The position numbers were made by a program, and so were the translations under genes. The notes beneath the pieces are model-generated. The model worked only from the letters and a program-made list of their open reading frames with translations. It had not been told where the DNA came from and searched no databases. From JABDMH01 sp965223165 (GTDB lineage: Bacteria > Bacteroidota > Bacteroidia > Chitinophagales > Saprospiraceae): a DNA stretch of 64,000 bases. Shown piece by piece: positions 51,490-59,565 of the stretch. Positions within the stretch are counted from its first letter, which is position 1, and every line of letters starts with the position of its first letter. Location of the stretch: positions 1,178,001 through 1,242,000 of the forward strand of contig CBDCVQ010000020.1 in assembly GCA_965223165.1 (NCBI GenBank). Reading direction: 5' to 3'.

Positions 51490-51523
51490 CCCACAAAAAA
51501 GGGTGTATCGAATCGACACACCC
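51490..51523 (-). terminator. Intrinsic terminator after the second tonB gene
   Basis: Read on the minus strand, arms GGGTGT / ACACCC (51501-51506 and 51518-51523), extended inward by TCG/CGA past a mismatch, are followed by TTTTTTGTGGG. It is 28 bases past the tonB stop. Confidence 0.85.
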
Positions 51524-51551
51524 TCGCAAATATTTTCCAAACAAAGTTCTT

Positions 51552-52475
51552 TTATTCGAGCTGAAACTTCACGGGTAGGTTAAACTGTACTCGTACGGCA
51601 CGACCCCGCTGCTTACCGGGTGTCCACTTGGCACCCATGCCATTCATCAGGTTGACAACGCGAAGGGCCTCATCGCCGCAGCCGGCACCGATATCACGCA
51701 CTACTTGCGAATCGGTAATGCTGCCGTCCTTTTCGACCACAAAGCGCACCACGCACATTCCTTCCACACCATTTTCTCGGGCGATGGCAGGATACTTAAT
51801 GTTCTTGTAGATGAATTCTAGCATCTTCTTGTCGGCGCAAGCCTTCTTGGCCGCATTATCTCCCGCCTCATTTTCACACCCGGGGAATCTCGGCATCTGC
51901 TCAACCACCTTGAAGATTTCCTCCACTTCTGGCTCTGGTGGTGGCGGCGGTGGTGGGGGTGGTGGTGGGGGTGCCTCTGGCTCCGGTGGAGCTTCAACAA
52001 TGGATTCTTCTTCTACGGACTGATCCAGAAACACTGGTTCTTCCTCATCTTCGATTTCCTCCTCGGGCACTTCCTCGATCACGGGAGGTGGTGGCGGAGG
52101 AGGTGGTGGCGGAGGTTCCGCCGTGCGGGGCGGTTCTATCTCGATGTCATCCTCCAACTCGAGCGCATCTTCGGGTATGAAGACCTCGTCTTCTACCTGC
52201 GTCCAGCTAAAGGCCAGCAGCGTCAATCCCAAGGCAGCCGCCAATCCAAAGTTGAAAAGCGGACCACTGAAATTAAATACATCTACATCGGGATACTTCA
52301 CCCTACCCTTAAGCGGGGAGGACCAGGCCTTACCACTGTACTTCTCTCCGAGCTCTTCTGCGGATTGTCTGCCCAGCAGATAGCGAAAGAGAAAAATAAT
52401 GGCCATGACAAGCAGCAAGATCCCCGCTAGAGCAAGAACTAGTGTTTGTCCATTGACCGCAAGATCGAAATTCAT
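51552..52475 (-). CDS. TonB-type energy transducer, paralogue 2
   Basis: A 307-aa TonB-like protein. Two hydrophobic helices (about residues 8-35 and 66-90), then a long acidic and proline-rich spacer (RTAEPPPPPPPPPP, EVPEEEIEDEEEPVFLDQS), and a C-terminal TonB domain after KVVEQMPRFPGCE: YPAIARENGVEGMCVVRFVV, then EKDGSITDSQVVRDIGAGC. It couples the inner-membrane proton gradient to outer-membrane receptors. About 75% alike to the neighbour upstream by eye, so a tandem duplication. It is closed by the terminator at 51490. Confidence 0.92.
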   Translation of the reverse strand: MNFDLAVNGQTLVLALAGILLLVMAIIFLFRYLLGRQSAEELGEKYSGKAWSSPLKGRVKYPDVDVFNFSGPLFNFGLAAALGLTLLAFSWTQVEDEVFIPEDALELEDDIEIEPPRTAEPPPPPPPPPPPVIEEVPEEEIEDEEEPVFLDQSVEEESIVEAPPEPEAPPPPPPPPPPPPEPEVEEIFKVVEQMPRFPGCENEAGDNAAKKACADKKMLEFIYKNIKYPAIARENGVEGMCVVRFVVEKDGSITDSQVVRDIGAGCGDEALRVVNLMNGMGAKWTPGKQRGRAVRVQFNLPVKFQLE

Positions 52476-52507
52476 AATGTCCTGATTTTGGTCAAAAAAT
52501 TAAATGC

Positions 52508-52593
52508 GCCTCACCTAAATCGAGCCAATAATATTAGCAATTATCTATACAATATCAAAGCGTGGCTCTGACAATTGGTTCATTAGGTGAGGC
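52508..52593. repeat. 11-bp perfect inverted repeat between the two tonB genes
   Basis: GCCTCACCTAA (52508-52518) and TTAGGTGAGGC (52583-52593) are exact reverse complements separated by 64 bases. They fill most of the 145-base gap between paralogues. There is no T run on either side, so a simple terminator is unlikely; an mRNA structure or protein-binding site is possible. Confidence 0.75.
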
Positions 52594-52620
52594 TTATAAA
52601 TCTTGCTGGTCAAAGGTGTA

Positions 52621-53538
52621 TTACTGCAATTGAAACTTGATAGGCAGGTTAAACTGAACCCGCACCGGCCGGCCACGCTGCTTGCCGGGTGTCCATCGCA
52701 CTCCGGTATCATTCATCAGATTGATCACGCGCATGGCCTCGGCCCCACATCCGGCGCCGATGTCCCGCAGGAGCTCGGCATCGGTAATGCTGCCGTCCTT
52801 TTCGACGACAAAGCGAACCGAACAGGAGCCTTCCACCCCATTTTCTCGGGCCAGCGCAGGGTACTTTATGTTTTTGTAGAGAAACTGCAACAGCTTCTTC
52901 TCCGCACAGGCTTTCTTGGCCGCTTGATCACCTGCCTCATCCTCGCAACCTGGGAACCGCGGCATCTCCTCGACTACCTTGAAGATTTCTTCGACTTCCG
53001 GCTCTGGTGGCGGCGGGGGTGGTGGTGGCGGGGGCGGGGGCGCTTCCGGGACCGGGGGCGCCTCTACAAAGGACTCTTCCTCTACTGATTGATCGATAAA
53101 CTCGGGTTCCTCTTCATCGGTCAGATCCTCATCCGGCACCTCTTCGATCACCGGTGGCGGTGGGGGTGGTGGCGGAGGCGGTGGTTCAGCTGTTCGCGGA
53201 GGTTCAAGCAGTATCTCATTCTCCAGCTCTAAGGCCCCGTCCGGGATGAAGACTTCGCCGTCCGTCTTTGTCCAGCTAAAGGCCAGGAGGGTGACTCCCA
53301 GGGCAATGGTCAGGCCAAAGTGAAAGATCGGGCCACTCAATCGGAAGCCATCGACAGCCAGATACTTGACTCTGCCTTCCAGTGGCGATCGGGGTTTTCG
53401 GTCCTTTGGATGATCGGGGTTTTCAATGTGTTGTCTTAGATGGTGACGGAAGAAGAAGATGGTCGCAACCACTAGCGCGGCGATTCCTACGAGGGACCAC
53501 ACGACGGTCTGTCCGTCCAGTGCTATGTCAAAGTTCAT
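52621..53538 (-). CDS. TonB-type energy transducer, paralogue 1
   Basis: A 305-aa TonB-like protein with the same plan as its neighbour: N-terminal helix (MNFDIALDGQTVVWSLVGIA), a second helix near FHFGLTIALGVTLLAFSW, a Pro/Glu spacer and the C-terminal domain YPALARENGVEGSCSVRFVV, then EKDGSITDAELLRDIGAGC. It differs from paralogue 2 mostly in the cytoplasmic loop between the helices (RKPRSPLEGRVKYLAVD). The start overlaps the vanZ stop by four bases. Having two adjacent copies suggests service of different receptor sets. Confidence 0.92.
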   Translation of the reverse strand: MNFDIALDGQTVVWSLVGIAALVVATIFFFRHHLRQHIENPDHPKDRKPRSPLEGRVKYLAVDGFRLSGPIFHFGLTIALGVTLLAFSWTKTDGEVFIPDGALELENEILLEPPRTAEPPPPPPPPPPPVIEEVPDEDLTDEEEPEFIDQSVEEESFVEAPPVPEAPPPPPPPPPPPPEPEVEEIFKVVEEMPRFPGCEDEAGDQAAKKACAEKKLLQFLYKNIKYPALARENGVEGSCSVRFVVEKDGSITDAELLRDIGAGCGAEAMRVINLMNDTGVRWTPGKQRGRPVRVQFNLPIKFQLQ

Positions 53539-53909
53539 TGTATTACATTTTTCTTGAATAAGAAGTAAACAAATAGCCCTCCTAGGATTGAGCCGGCGGC
53601 ATTGGCAACCATATCTGGCAGTTCAAAGTATCGGTCAGACAAAAATGAATGTTGAAATACCTCCAACAATACACCGTACCCGGTACATATCAAGATGATC
53701 CATACCACCTGGCCGGCCTTTAATATCCTTCCTCTCTTCAGACTCCATCCAATCGCCACAGCCAACAAAAAGTACACGCCAAAATGGGCCACCTTGTCAA
53801 ATTCGATCCAGTTAAGACCCACTTTTGGAAGCTTCCGACCCGGAAGCACAGACAGGACAAAAATTAATATCGCCCATCCGATAGCCGGTGCGTATCGCTT
53901 CACCTGCAC
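53535..53909 (-). CDS. VanZ-family membrane protein
   Basis: A 124-aa protein with four hydrophobic helices. The family pattern is seen in SVLPGRKLPKV, DKVAHFGVYFLLAVAIGWSL, GYGVLLEVFQHSF and the closing ELPDMVANAAGSILGG. VanZ-like proteins are named after a teicoplanin-resistance gene, but most have no known role; envelope modification is a guess. Coupled to tonB by a four-base overlap and 67 bases from gcvH upstream. Confidence 0.88.
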   Translation of the reverse strand: MQVKRYAPAIGWAILIFVLSVLPGRKLPKVGLNWIEFDKVAHFGVYFLLAVAIGWSLKRGRILKAGQVVWIILICTGYGVLLEVFQHSFLSDRYFELPDMVANAAGSILGGLFVYFLFKKNVIQ

Positions 53910-53976
53910 GTGAACACTTTAAAGATGTTGGTTTGTGATTTTTTGGTGCATCCCACTTTCCAGCAGGACAACCACC

Positions 53977-54384
53977 CTATGAGATAAGGCCTGCATAGGC
54001 CTCCGCGTCCATTAGTTCTTCGAGCTGGGAGGCATCGTCCACTTCGATTTGCACGATCCACCCCTCTCCATAGGGGTCCTCATTGATGAGGCCCGGATTG
54101 TCGCCCTCACTTTCGTCCAGTTGAGGGTTAAAGGCGATCACCTTCCCCGCGATCGGCATGAATAGATCCGATGTCGTCTTGACGGCTTCGACTGTGCCAA
54201 ATACCTCATCCTTGCCCAGGCTCTCCCCGACGGACTCTACCTCCACGTAGACCAACTCGCCTAGCTCCCCCTGGGCAAAATCCGTAATCCCGACCGTGGC
54301 GATCGTAGCTCCTCCTTCTTGCTGCTCTTCCAAGCGGACCCACTCGTGTTCCGCTGAATATTTTAAGCCTTCGGGTAGATTCAT
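53977..54384 (-). CDS. gcvH: Glycine cleavage system H protein
   Basis: The lipoyl carrier of the glycine cleavage system, shuttling the aminomethyl group between P, T and L proteins. 135 aa. The lipoylated Lys is Lys69 in VFGTVEAVKTTSDLF. GITDFAQGELGELVYVEV and the ends INEDPYGEGWIVQIEVDD are intact. It starts three bases after the citrate synthase stop, so the two are cotranscribed, while gcvP sits elsewhere in the window. Confidence 0.97.
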   Translation of the reverse strand: MNLPEGLKYSAEHEWVRLEEQQEGGATIATVGITDFAQGELGELVYVEVESVGESLGKDEVFGTVEAVKTTSDLFMPIAGKVIAFNPQLDESEGDNPGLINEDPYGEGWIVQIEVDDASQLEELMDAEAYAGLIS

Positions 54385-54387
54385 GAC

Positions 54388-55698
54388 CTAGTTTTTGCTT
54401 TCGATAAATTCCTGCAGCCACTGAGACGTGACAGATTTTGGCCTTTCCAGCGGAAATCCTAAGGCTCGGCTCCAACAGAGTGCCGCAAGTACCCCCAGGG
54501 CGCGGGACACACCAAACAAAACCGTGTAGTACCTGAATTCCTTCATGCCATAGTGTACCAGGATGGCACCAGAATGTGCATCGACGTTGGGCCATGGATT
54601 CTTGACCTTGCCCAAGCCCTGCAAGATGGGAGGAACCACTTCAAAGAGTTTCCAGACTACATTGACAATCTTGGAATCGCTCAGGTGCTCCTCAGCAAAT
54701 CGTTTCTGCGCCGTAAATCGGGGATCGGGTTGGCGCAAGACGGCATGTCCATAGCCCGGGATCACCTTGCCGGCATCCAGCGTCCTTTGCACAAAATCAG
54801 CGATCTGGTCCTGGTCCGGGTCATCGGTACCCAGATCCTCCAGCATTTCAAAGATCCATTTGATCACCTCTTGATTGGCCAACCCATGCAGCGGGCCAGC
54901 CAAGGCATTCATTCCTCCGGAAAAGGCATAGTAGGCGTCCGAAAGCGTCGATCCCACCAAATGGGTTGCGTGTGCAGAGGCATTGCCGCCCTCGTGATCC
55001 GCATGTACGGTCAAATACAGGCGCATGAAGTTGCGAAAGCTCTCACTGTCGTTGCCCAGCATATGTGCAAAGCTGGCACCCCAGTCCAAATCGTCGTTGG
55101 GTTCGATCTGATCATTGCCGTGAAACGAGCGGCGGTAGATGTAAGCGGCCAACCGGGGCAGCCGCGCGATCAGATTCATTGAGTCCTCATAGGTGGCATC
55201 CCAATACTCCGACTTGTGCACGCCATCAGCATATTGCTGGGCAAATACGCTCTCCGTCTGCAGCGACAAGATGCCCATACTAAATTGGGTCATCGGATGG
55301 GTGTCCGGATCGAGCGTCTCCAACATGGCAAAGGTATGGTCCGGAATGATACGCCGCCGCTCCCATTCATCGGCCAACCAAGCGACCTGCTCTTCGGTCG
55401 GCATTTCGCCCACGAGCATGAGCCAGAACAGACCCTCTGGGAGCGGCTCGGTGCTACCATTGAGCCTGGGCAGTTGCTCCTTGAGGTGCGGAATATTATG
55501 ACCCCTAAACTTGATGCCTTCGATCGGGTCCAGATTAGAAGTCTCCCAGATCATGCTCTTTACCCCTCGCATGCCTCCAAAGACCTGTCCCACAGCCACT
55601 TGATCTACAATCGTCCTGGCATTTTCCTTCACCAGAGCACGCAGATCTTTTCTAACGGATGACGAAACCTCGAAGAATTTTTCTTTTAACAGATCCAT
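54388..55698 (-). CDS. Citrate synthase, eukaryote-type
   Basis: Condenses acetyl-CoA and oxaloacetate at the TCA entry. 436 aa. Catalytic His235 (VHADHEGGNASAH), His271 (LAGPLHGLANQEV) and Asp373 (PNVDAHSGAIL) are all in place. The opening VFGGMRGVKSMIWETSNLDP, then FRGHNIPHLKEQLPR and GLFWLMLVG, is the layout of mitochondrial citrate synthase rather than the hexameric or short bacterial forms; this type occurs in some Bacteroidota and related groups. No signal peptide or targeting sequence is needed here. It is the first gene of an operon with gcvH. Confidence 0.95.
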   Translation of the reverse strand: MDLLKEKFFEVSSSVRKDLRALVKENARTIVDQVAVGQVFGGMRGVKSMIWETSNLDPIEGIKFRGHNIPHLKEQLPRLNGSTEPLPEGLFWLMLVGEMPTEEQVAWLADEWERRRIIPDHTFAMLETLDPDTHPMTQFSMGILSLQTESVFAQQYADGVHKSEYWDATYEDSMNLIARLPRLAAYIYRRSFHGNDQIEPNDDLDWGASFAHMLGNDSESFRNFMRLYLTVHADHEGGNASAHATHLVGSTLSDAYYAFSGGMNALAGPLHGLANQEVIKWIFEMLEDLGTDDPDQDQIADFVQRTLDAGKVIPGYGHAVLRQPDPRFTAQKRFAEEHLSDSKIVNVVWKLFEVVPPILQGLGKVKNPWPNVDAHSGAILVHYGMKEFRYYTVLFGVSRALGVLAALCWSRALGFPLERPKSVTSQWLQEFIESKN

Positions 55699-55723
55699 GA
55701 AGAGCAGTAATTAGAGCAGTCTA

Positions 55724-55731
55724 TATCTTTG
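55724..55731 (+). promoter_or_regulatory. -7 element upstream of the DUF3109 gene
   Basis: TATCTTTG matches the -7 consensus, 82 bases before the start codon. No TTTG at -33. It lies in the 114-base divergent gap with citrate synthase, for which I found no minus-strand box. Confidence 0.4.
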
Positions 55732-55812
55732 ACTGTTATGGTCCCTTTTGAAGGGCTGTAAATATACACATTTTGATAACTCCTTTTTGGCCCTCAGTGT
55801 TCAGTTGATCGC

Positions 55813-56415
55813 ATGATTCTCATCCAAGATATCCTAGTAAGCAGCGAGGTAATCAAGCGCAAATTTGCCTGTCAATTGAGCGCCTGCCGGGGGGCATGTT
55901 GCTGGGAGGGTGACTGGGGTGCGCCACTGGATCCGGACGAACTCGAAATACTGGAGATGATCCGGGAGGATCTACGACCCTTTCTGACAGAAGGAGGCAA
56001 CCAGGTCATCGACGAGCAGGGCACATCCAGCTACTACGCCCAACCAAAGAAGCACGGGACTCCGCTCATGCCCGACGGCGCTTGTGCCTACCTGACCTTT
56101 GACGAACATGACGTGGGGGCCTGCGGTATTGAAAACGCGTACGCCGACGGAGCGGTGGACTTCAGAAAACCGATCTCGTGTCAACTGTATCCCCTGCGCT
56201 ACGAGGAAGAAGGGGAGTCATTCAGAGCGCTTAACTATGATGACTGGGATATTTGTGCCGCGGCCTGTCAAAAGGGCCAGGAAGAGCAAATGCCCGTGTA
56301 TCGCTATGTGCGAGAGGCCATTATCCGTCGTTTTGGTCAGGCCTTCTTTGACACCCTGGACGAGGTGGCACGAGATCTCCCCGATGCTCACCAGCCCGAG
56401 CCCGGATTTGACTGA
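55813..56415 (+). CDS. DUF3109 family protein
   Basis: A 200-aa soluble protein with nine cysteines arranged as in DUF3109/YkgJ-like putative iron-sulfur or zinc proteins: KFACQLSACRGACCWEGDWG at the N-terminus, GACAYL, VGACGIENAY, ISCQLYPLRY and DICAAACQKG. Acidic residues and LDPDELEILEMIREDL separate the clusters. The family is widespread in Bacteroidota with no established function; metal binding is inferred from the Cys pattern. Divergent from the citrate synthase-gcvH operon. Confidence 0.9.
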   Translation: MILIQDILVSSEVIKRKFACQLSACRGACCWEGDWGAPLDPDELEILEMIREDLRPFLTEGGNQVIDEQGTSSYYAQPKKHGTPLMPDGACAYLTFDEHDVGACGIENAYADGAVDFRKPISCQLYPLRYEEEGESFRALNYDDWDICAAACQKGQEEQMPVYRYVREAIIRRFGQAFFDTLDEVARDLPDAHQPEPGFD

Positions 56416-56444
56416 GAGGTGGCGCTTAGAGGCCTCCAAGCTGG

Positions 56445-56475
56445 TTTGATATTCCAAGGCATTAGCTTACTTTTG
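56445..56475 (+). promoter_or_regulatory. Promoter for the PpiD-like gene
   Basis: TTTG (56445-56448), a 19-base spacer and TACTTTTG (56468-56475) match the consensus at all positions. The start codon is 158 bases downstream, leaving an untranslated leader of about 150 bases in which I see no known riboswitch. Confidence 0.6.
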
Positions 56476-56633
56476 CAACACTTTTATAACAGCGGGACTT
56501 CTGGTGCTGCAAGCAGATATTCAAAGGACTGTCTGTCAGCGATTTATCCTCTTATTGGGAGGCGGCAGATGCCGAGCGGCAAGACAAGAAACCAAAAGGC
56601 CTCGACGTTAGGAATACAAATTTTCGCTGCTTT

Positions 56634-58754
56634 ATGGCTTTAATCGGCAAGATTAGAAAAAATAGTTGGCTGCTAGTGGTTGTCATAGGCTTGGCCCTGG
56701 CCGCTTTTGTGATCATGGATATGACGGGTCAAAGCGGACCCGGAGGGGGTCAATCTATGACACTTGTGGAGGTCGATGGTAGCAAAGTCGACTACATGGA
56801 ATTTCAGAATGCAGAGCGCATCTTGTATTCGGGTTCAGAAGTAGATGTCTTTAGCCGTCGCAACTATCTGTACAACTATTTCGTCGATCGGGAAATCATC
56901 ACGGAGGAGGCTGATCAAAATGGCCTTCGCGTCTCCAAGACGGAGCTGATGGACCTTCAGTTTGGCAACAACCTCAGCTCCTTGATCCAACAGAGATTTG
57001 CCGACCCGGCTACCGGGCAGGTCGACCGGACCCAGCTCGCTTCCATCAAGCAAAGCATTGATCAAGGAACGATCCAAAACAACCCTAATCTCCGAGAGCT
57101 ATGGGCCCATCAAGAGCACGAAATCATCAACGAGCGTCTAACGAACAAACTGGTCAACCTGGTCGGAAAGGGGCTCTATACCCCGACCTGGATGGTGGAG
57201 CGAACCAACGAAGATCAGACTATTCGCACCGATTTTACCTATGTGCGAGTACCCTATGAGGCCGTTCCTGAAGGTGATGTCAGCGTCAGTGATGCCGATC
57301 TGCGCAGGTATTTGGACGCTCATCAAGCAGAGTACGAACAACCCGAAGAGACTCGTGTGGTGCAATTTCTTTCTTTTGATGTCATTGCGACCAGTGAAGA
57401 TACCACCAACCTGCGCAACGACATCTTGGAGCAAATAGCCAGCTTTAAGACGGCCCCCAACGATACGCTTTTTGTGGAGAACAACTACGGTTCGATCGAC
57501 TTTGCCTACGTCAAAAAGGATCTCGTCAGTCCGCTGATTGCTGATTCTGTTTTTCAATTGCCGGTCGGCACGGTCATAGGACCCTATGAAGAAGCCGGCG
57601 CCTTTAAAGCGGTCAAAATCCGGGATCGAATGACCGTGGCCGACTCCGCTCACGTGCGGCACATCCTACGCCGGGCACAGACCTTGCCGGAGTATCAAGC
57701 AGCACAAAAGACGTGCGACAGCCTGGTGGCCTTGCTGGAGAGTGGAGAACAGACCTTTGACTCGCTGGCGCTCAACTTTAACCAGGGATCGACATCTGTC
57801 ACGTTTAATGGCGGTGATCTGGGCAATACCGCCTTGGGTGGTTTTGTCAAGCCTTTTAATGACTTGGTATTTTATGATGCTGAGCTCAACAAGCCCTATA
57901 CCGTCATCACGGAGTTTGGGGTCCATGTGGTAGAGGTGCTAGGTCGCACCTACATCGATCGGGAGGAAGGCGTACAATTGGCCTACCTGAATGTACCGAT
58001 TGTGCCCTCAGAGGATACACAAAACAACCTCTATGATGAAGTGATCGAGTTCAATGGTACCAATCGCACCGCCACAGACCTGCAGGCTGCGATCGCAAGC
58101 CGACCAGACCTCAACCTGCAGGCTGCGGCTCCGGTGAAGGAAAATGACTTTACCCTTACCACATTGGGTAGCGGTCAGACCTCCAGGGACATTATTCGTT
58201 GGGCCTTCGAGCGTGGCAATGAGGTCGGTGACGTCTCACCAGAGGTCTATATCTACCAGAATCCGCAGCTCTACTACAATAGCCGCTATGTCGTCGCGAC
58301 CTTGAGTGAAATCAATCCCGAGGGTCCGGCGTCACTAGAATCGGTCCGACCCACGATCGAAGGACTGGTCAAAAACCAAAAGAAGGCGGAACTCTTGCTG
58401 GAAGAATTGGCAGGCAAATCCGATCTGGCCACGGTGGCGACCACCTACGATGTCACGGTCGACACGGCCCGGGGCGTCAATTTCCTGACAGACTTTATTG
58501 CCAACTTGGGTGAGGAGCCAGCTGTAGCCGCCCATGCGATCAAAGTGCCGTTGAATGAAGTATCCCAGCCGATCGAAGGAGCCCGGGGTGTCTACCTCAT
58601 TCAACCGTTCAATCGCACCGAGGCCAATCCTCCCAACATTCCCTCGCTGAGGCAGTCCTATACCTCTCAGCTGGCCAACCAAGCCAAGGCCGGGCTGATG
58701 CAGAGCCTGCGCGAGAAGGCGGACATCGTGGATAGTAGGTCTAGATACTACTAG
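56634..58754 (+). CDS. PpiD/SurA-like peptidylprolyl isomerase, membrane-anchored foldase
   Basis: A 706-aa periplasmic chaperone. It starts MALIGKIRKNSWLLVVVIGL, one membrane helix as in PpiD, then a SurA-like N-terminal domain (FQNAERILYSGSEVDVFSRR). A parvulin PpiC domain lies near residues 335-440: SAHVRHILRRAQTLPEYQ, FDSLALNFNQGS, GGDLGNTALGGFVKPFND and FGVHVVEVLGR. PpiD-type proteins help outer-membrane and secreted proteins fold after Sec export, here plausibly T9SS cargo and barrels. Transcribed alone from its own promoter. Confidence 0.93.
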   Translation: MALIGKIRKNSWLLVVVIGLALAAFVIMDMTGQSGPGGGQSMTLVEVDGSKVDYMEFQNAERILYSGSEVDVFSRRNYLYNYFVDREIITEEADQNGLRVSKTELMDLQFGNNLSSLIQQRFADPATGQVDRTQLASIKQSIDQGTIQNNPNLRELWAHQEHEIINERLTNKLVNLVGKGLYTPTWMVERTNEDQTIRTDFTYVRVPYEAVPEGDVSVSDADLRRYLDAHQAEYEQPEETRVVQFLSFDVIATSEDTTNLRNDILEQIASFKTAPNDTLFVENNYGSIDFAYVKKDLVSPLIADSVFQLPVGTVIGPYEEAGAFKAVKIRDRMTVADSAHVRHILRRAQTLPEYQAAQKTCDSLVALLESGEQTFDSLALNFNQGSTSVTFNGGDLGNTALGGFVKPFNDLVFYDAELNKPYTVITEFGVHVVEVLGRTYIDREEGVQLAYLNVPIVPSEDTQNNLYDEVIEFNGTNRTATDLQAAIASRPDLNLQAAAPVKENDFTLTTLGSGQTSRDIIRWAFERGNEVGDVSPEVYIYQNPQLYYNSRYVVATLSEINPEGPASLESVRPTIEGLVKNQKKAELLLEELAGKSDLATVATTYDVTVDTARGVNFLTDFIANLGEEPAVAAHAIKVPLNEVSQPIEGARGVYLIQPFNRTEANPPNIPSLRQSYTSQLANQAKAGLMQSLREKADIVDSRSRYY

Positions 58755-58926
58755 AAGTAGTCAAGTCTACCTGGCCCTTGTCAGTCTTGGCCTAACCTAA
58801 CGTCATCTTGGAATAGATGTGAAAGTGTGTGGTCCCCCTTGTCCGAGTTTGATCGGGACCCAAGCTGCCAGGCACACTATCACTCGCAAATCAACGTTTT
58901 GCTGAGGAAGGGTACCGACCGACCGT

Positions 58927-59565
58927 ATGAACCATAGCTTTTCTAAGACCTTTGCCACCCAGCCCTGGACCACAGGCACCTGTCTGCTCCTGCTCTATAT
59001 CGTGATCCTTGTCTCCTGTCAACGACGCGTGGAGATCCGAGAAATTTTGGACGATGCCGGCAATGTGCTCGAGCGCTTTGAGGTCGAGCGGGAGACCAAT
59101 CTCAAAAACGGGCTGTACGAGCGATTTTCGGATGGCGTGACCGTGGAGCAAATCCAATATCGAAATGACACCATCCATGGGTTTCGAAAGCTCTTCTACC
59201 CATCCGGCACCTTGGAAGTCTTGGAAACCTATGCACATGGTACGTTTCACGGCTTGTATCAGACCTTTCATGAAAACGAACAAGTGGAGCAGGACGGGCA
59301 ATACCACCACGGCCGTATGGAAGGGCCCTGGAAGAAGTACTACCCATCCGGACAATTGATGGAGATCGTCGAGATGCATGACAACGAAGAAAATGGGCCC
59401 TTCGTTGAGTATCATGAAAATGGCCACTTAAAAGCGGAAGGAAACTATCTTCACGGCGATAACGAGCATGGCATCCTGAAGTTATATGATGAAAACGGAC
59501 AGCTTGAACGCACAATGCAATGCAACGAGGGTGTGTGCTACACGATCGCCGAGCCTTCGGAGTAG
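58927..59565 (+). CDS. MORN-type repeat lipoprotein (YwqK-like)
   Basis: A 212-aa protein with a lipoprotein-like N-terminus: hydrophobic LLLLYIVILVSC, candidate lipidated Cys31. After an acidic linker there are about six antitoxin YwqK / MORN_2 repeats of the form G-x-x-x-x-Y-x-x-x-G-x-L: FRKLFYPSGTLEVLETYAHG, LYQTFHENEQVEQDGQYHHG, PWKKYYPSGQLMEIVEMHDN, FVEYHENGHLKAEGNYLHGD and ILKLYDENGQLERTMQCNEG. Such repeats mediate protein contacts; there is no toxin here despite the family name. The porQ gene overlaps its 3' end. Confidence 0.85.
   Translation: MNHSFSKTFATQPWTTGTCLLLLYIVILVSCQRRVEIREILDDAGNVLERFEVERETNLKNGLYERFSDGVTVEQIQYRNDTIHGFRKLFYPSGTLEVLETYAHGTFHGLYQTFHENEQVEQDGQYHHGRMEGPWKKYYPSGQLMEIVEMHDNEENGPFVEYHENGHLKAEGNYLHGDNEHGILKLYDENGQLERTMQCNEGVCYTIAEPSE

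Noticed and set aside
58927..59565. A toxin-antitoxin antitoxin, as YwqK-type repeat proteins are often labelled
   Set aside because: The product is a lipoprotein with MORN-type repeats and there is no toxin gene next to it, so the label would mislead.
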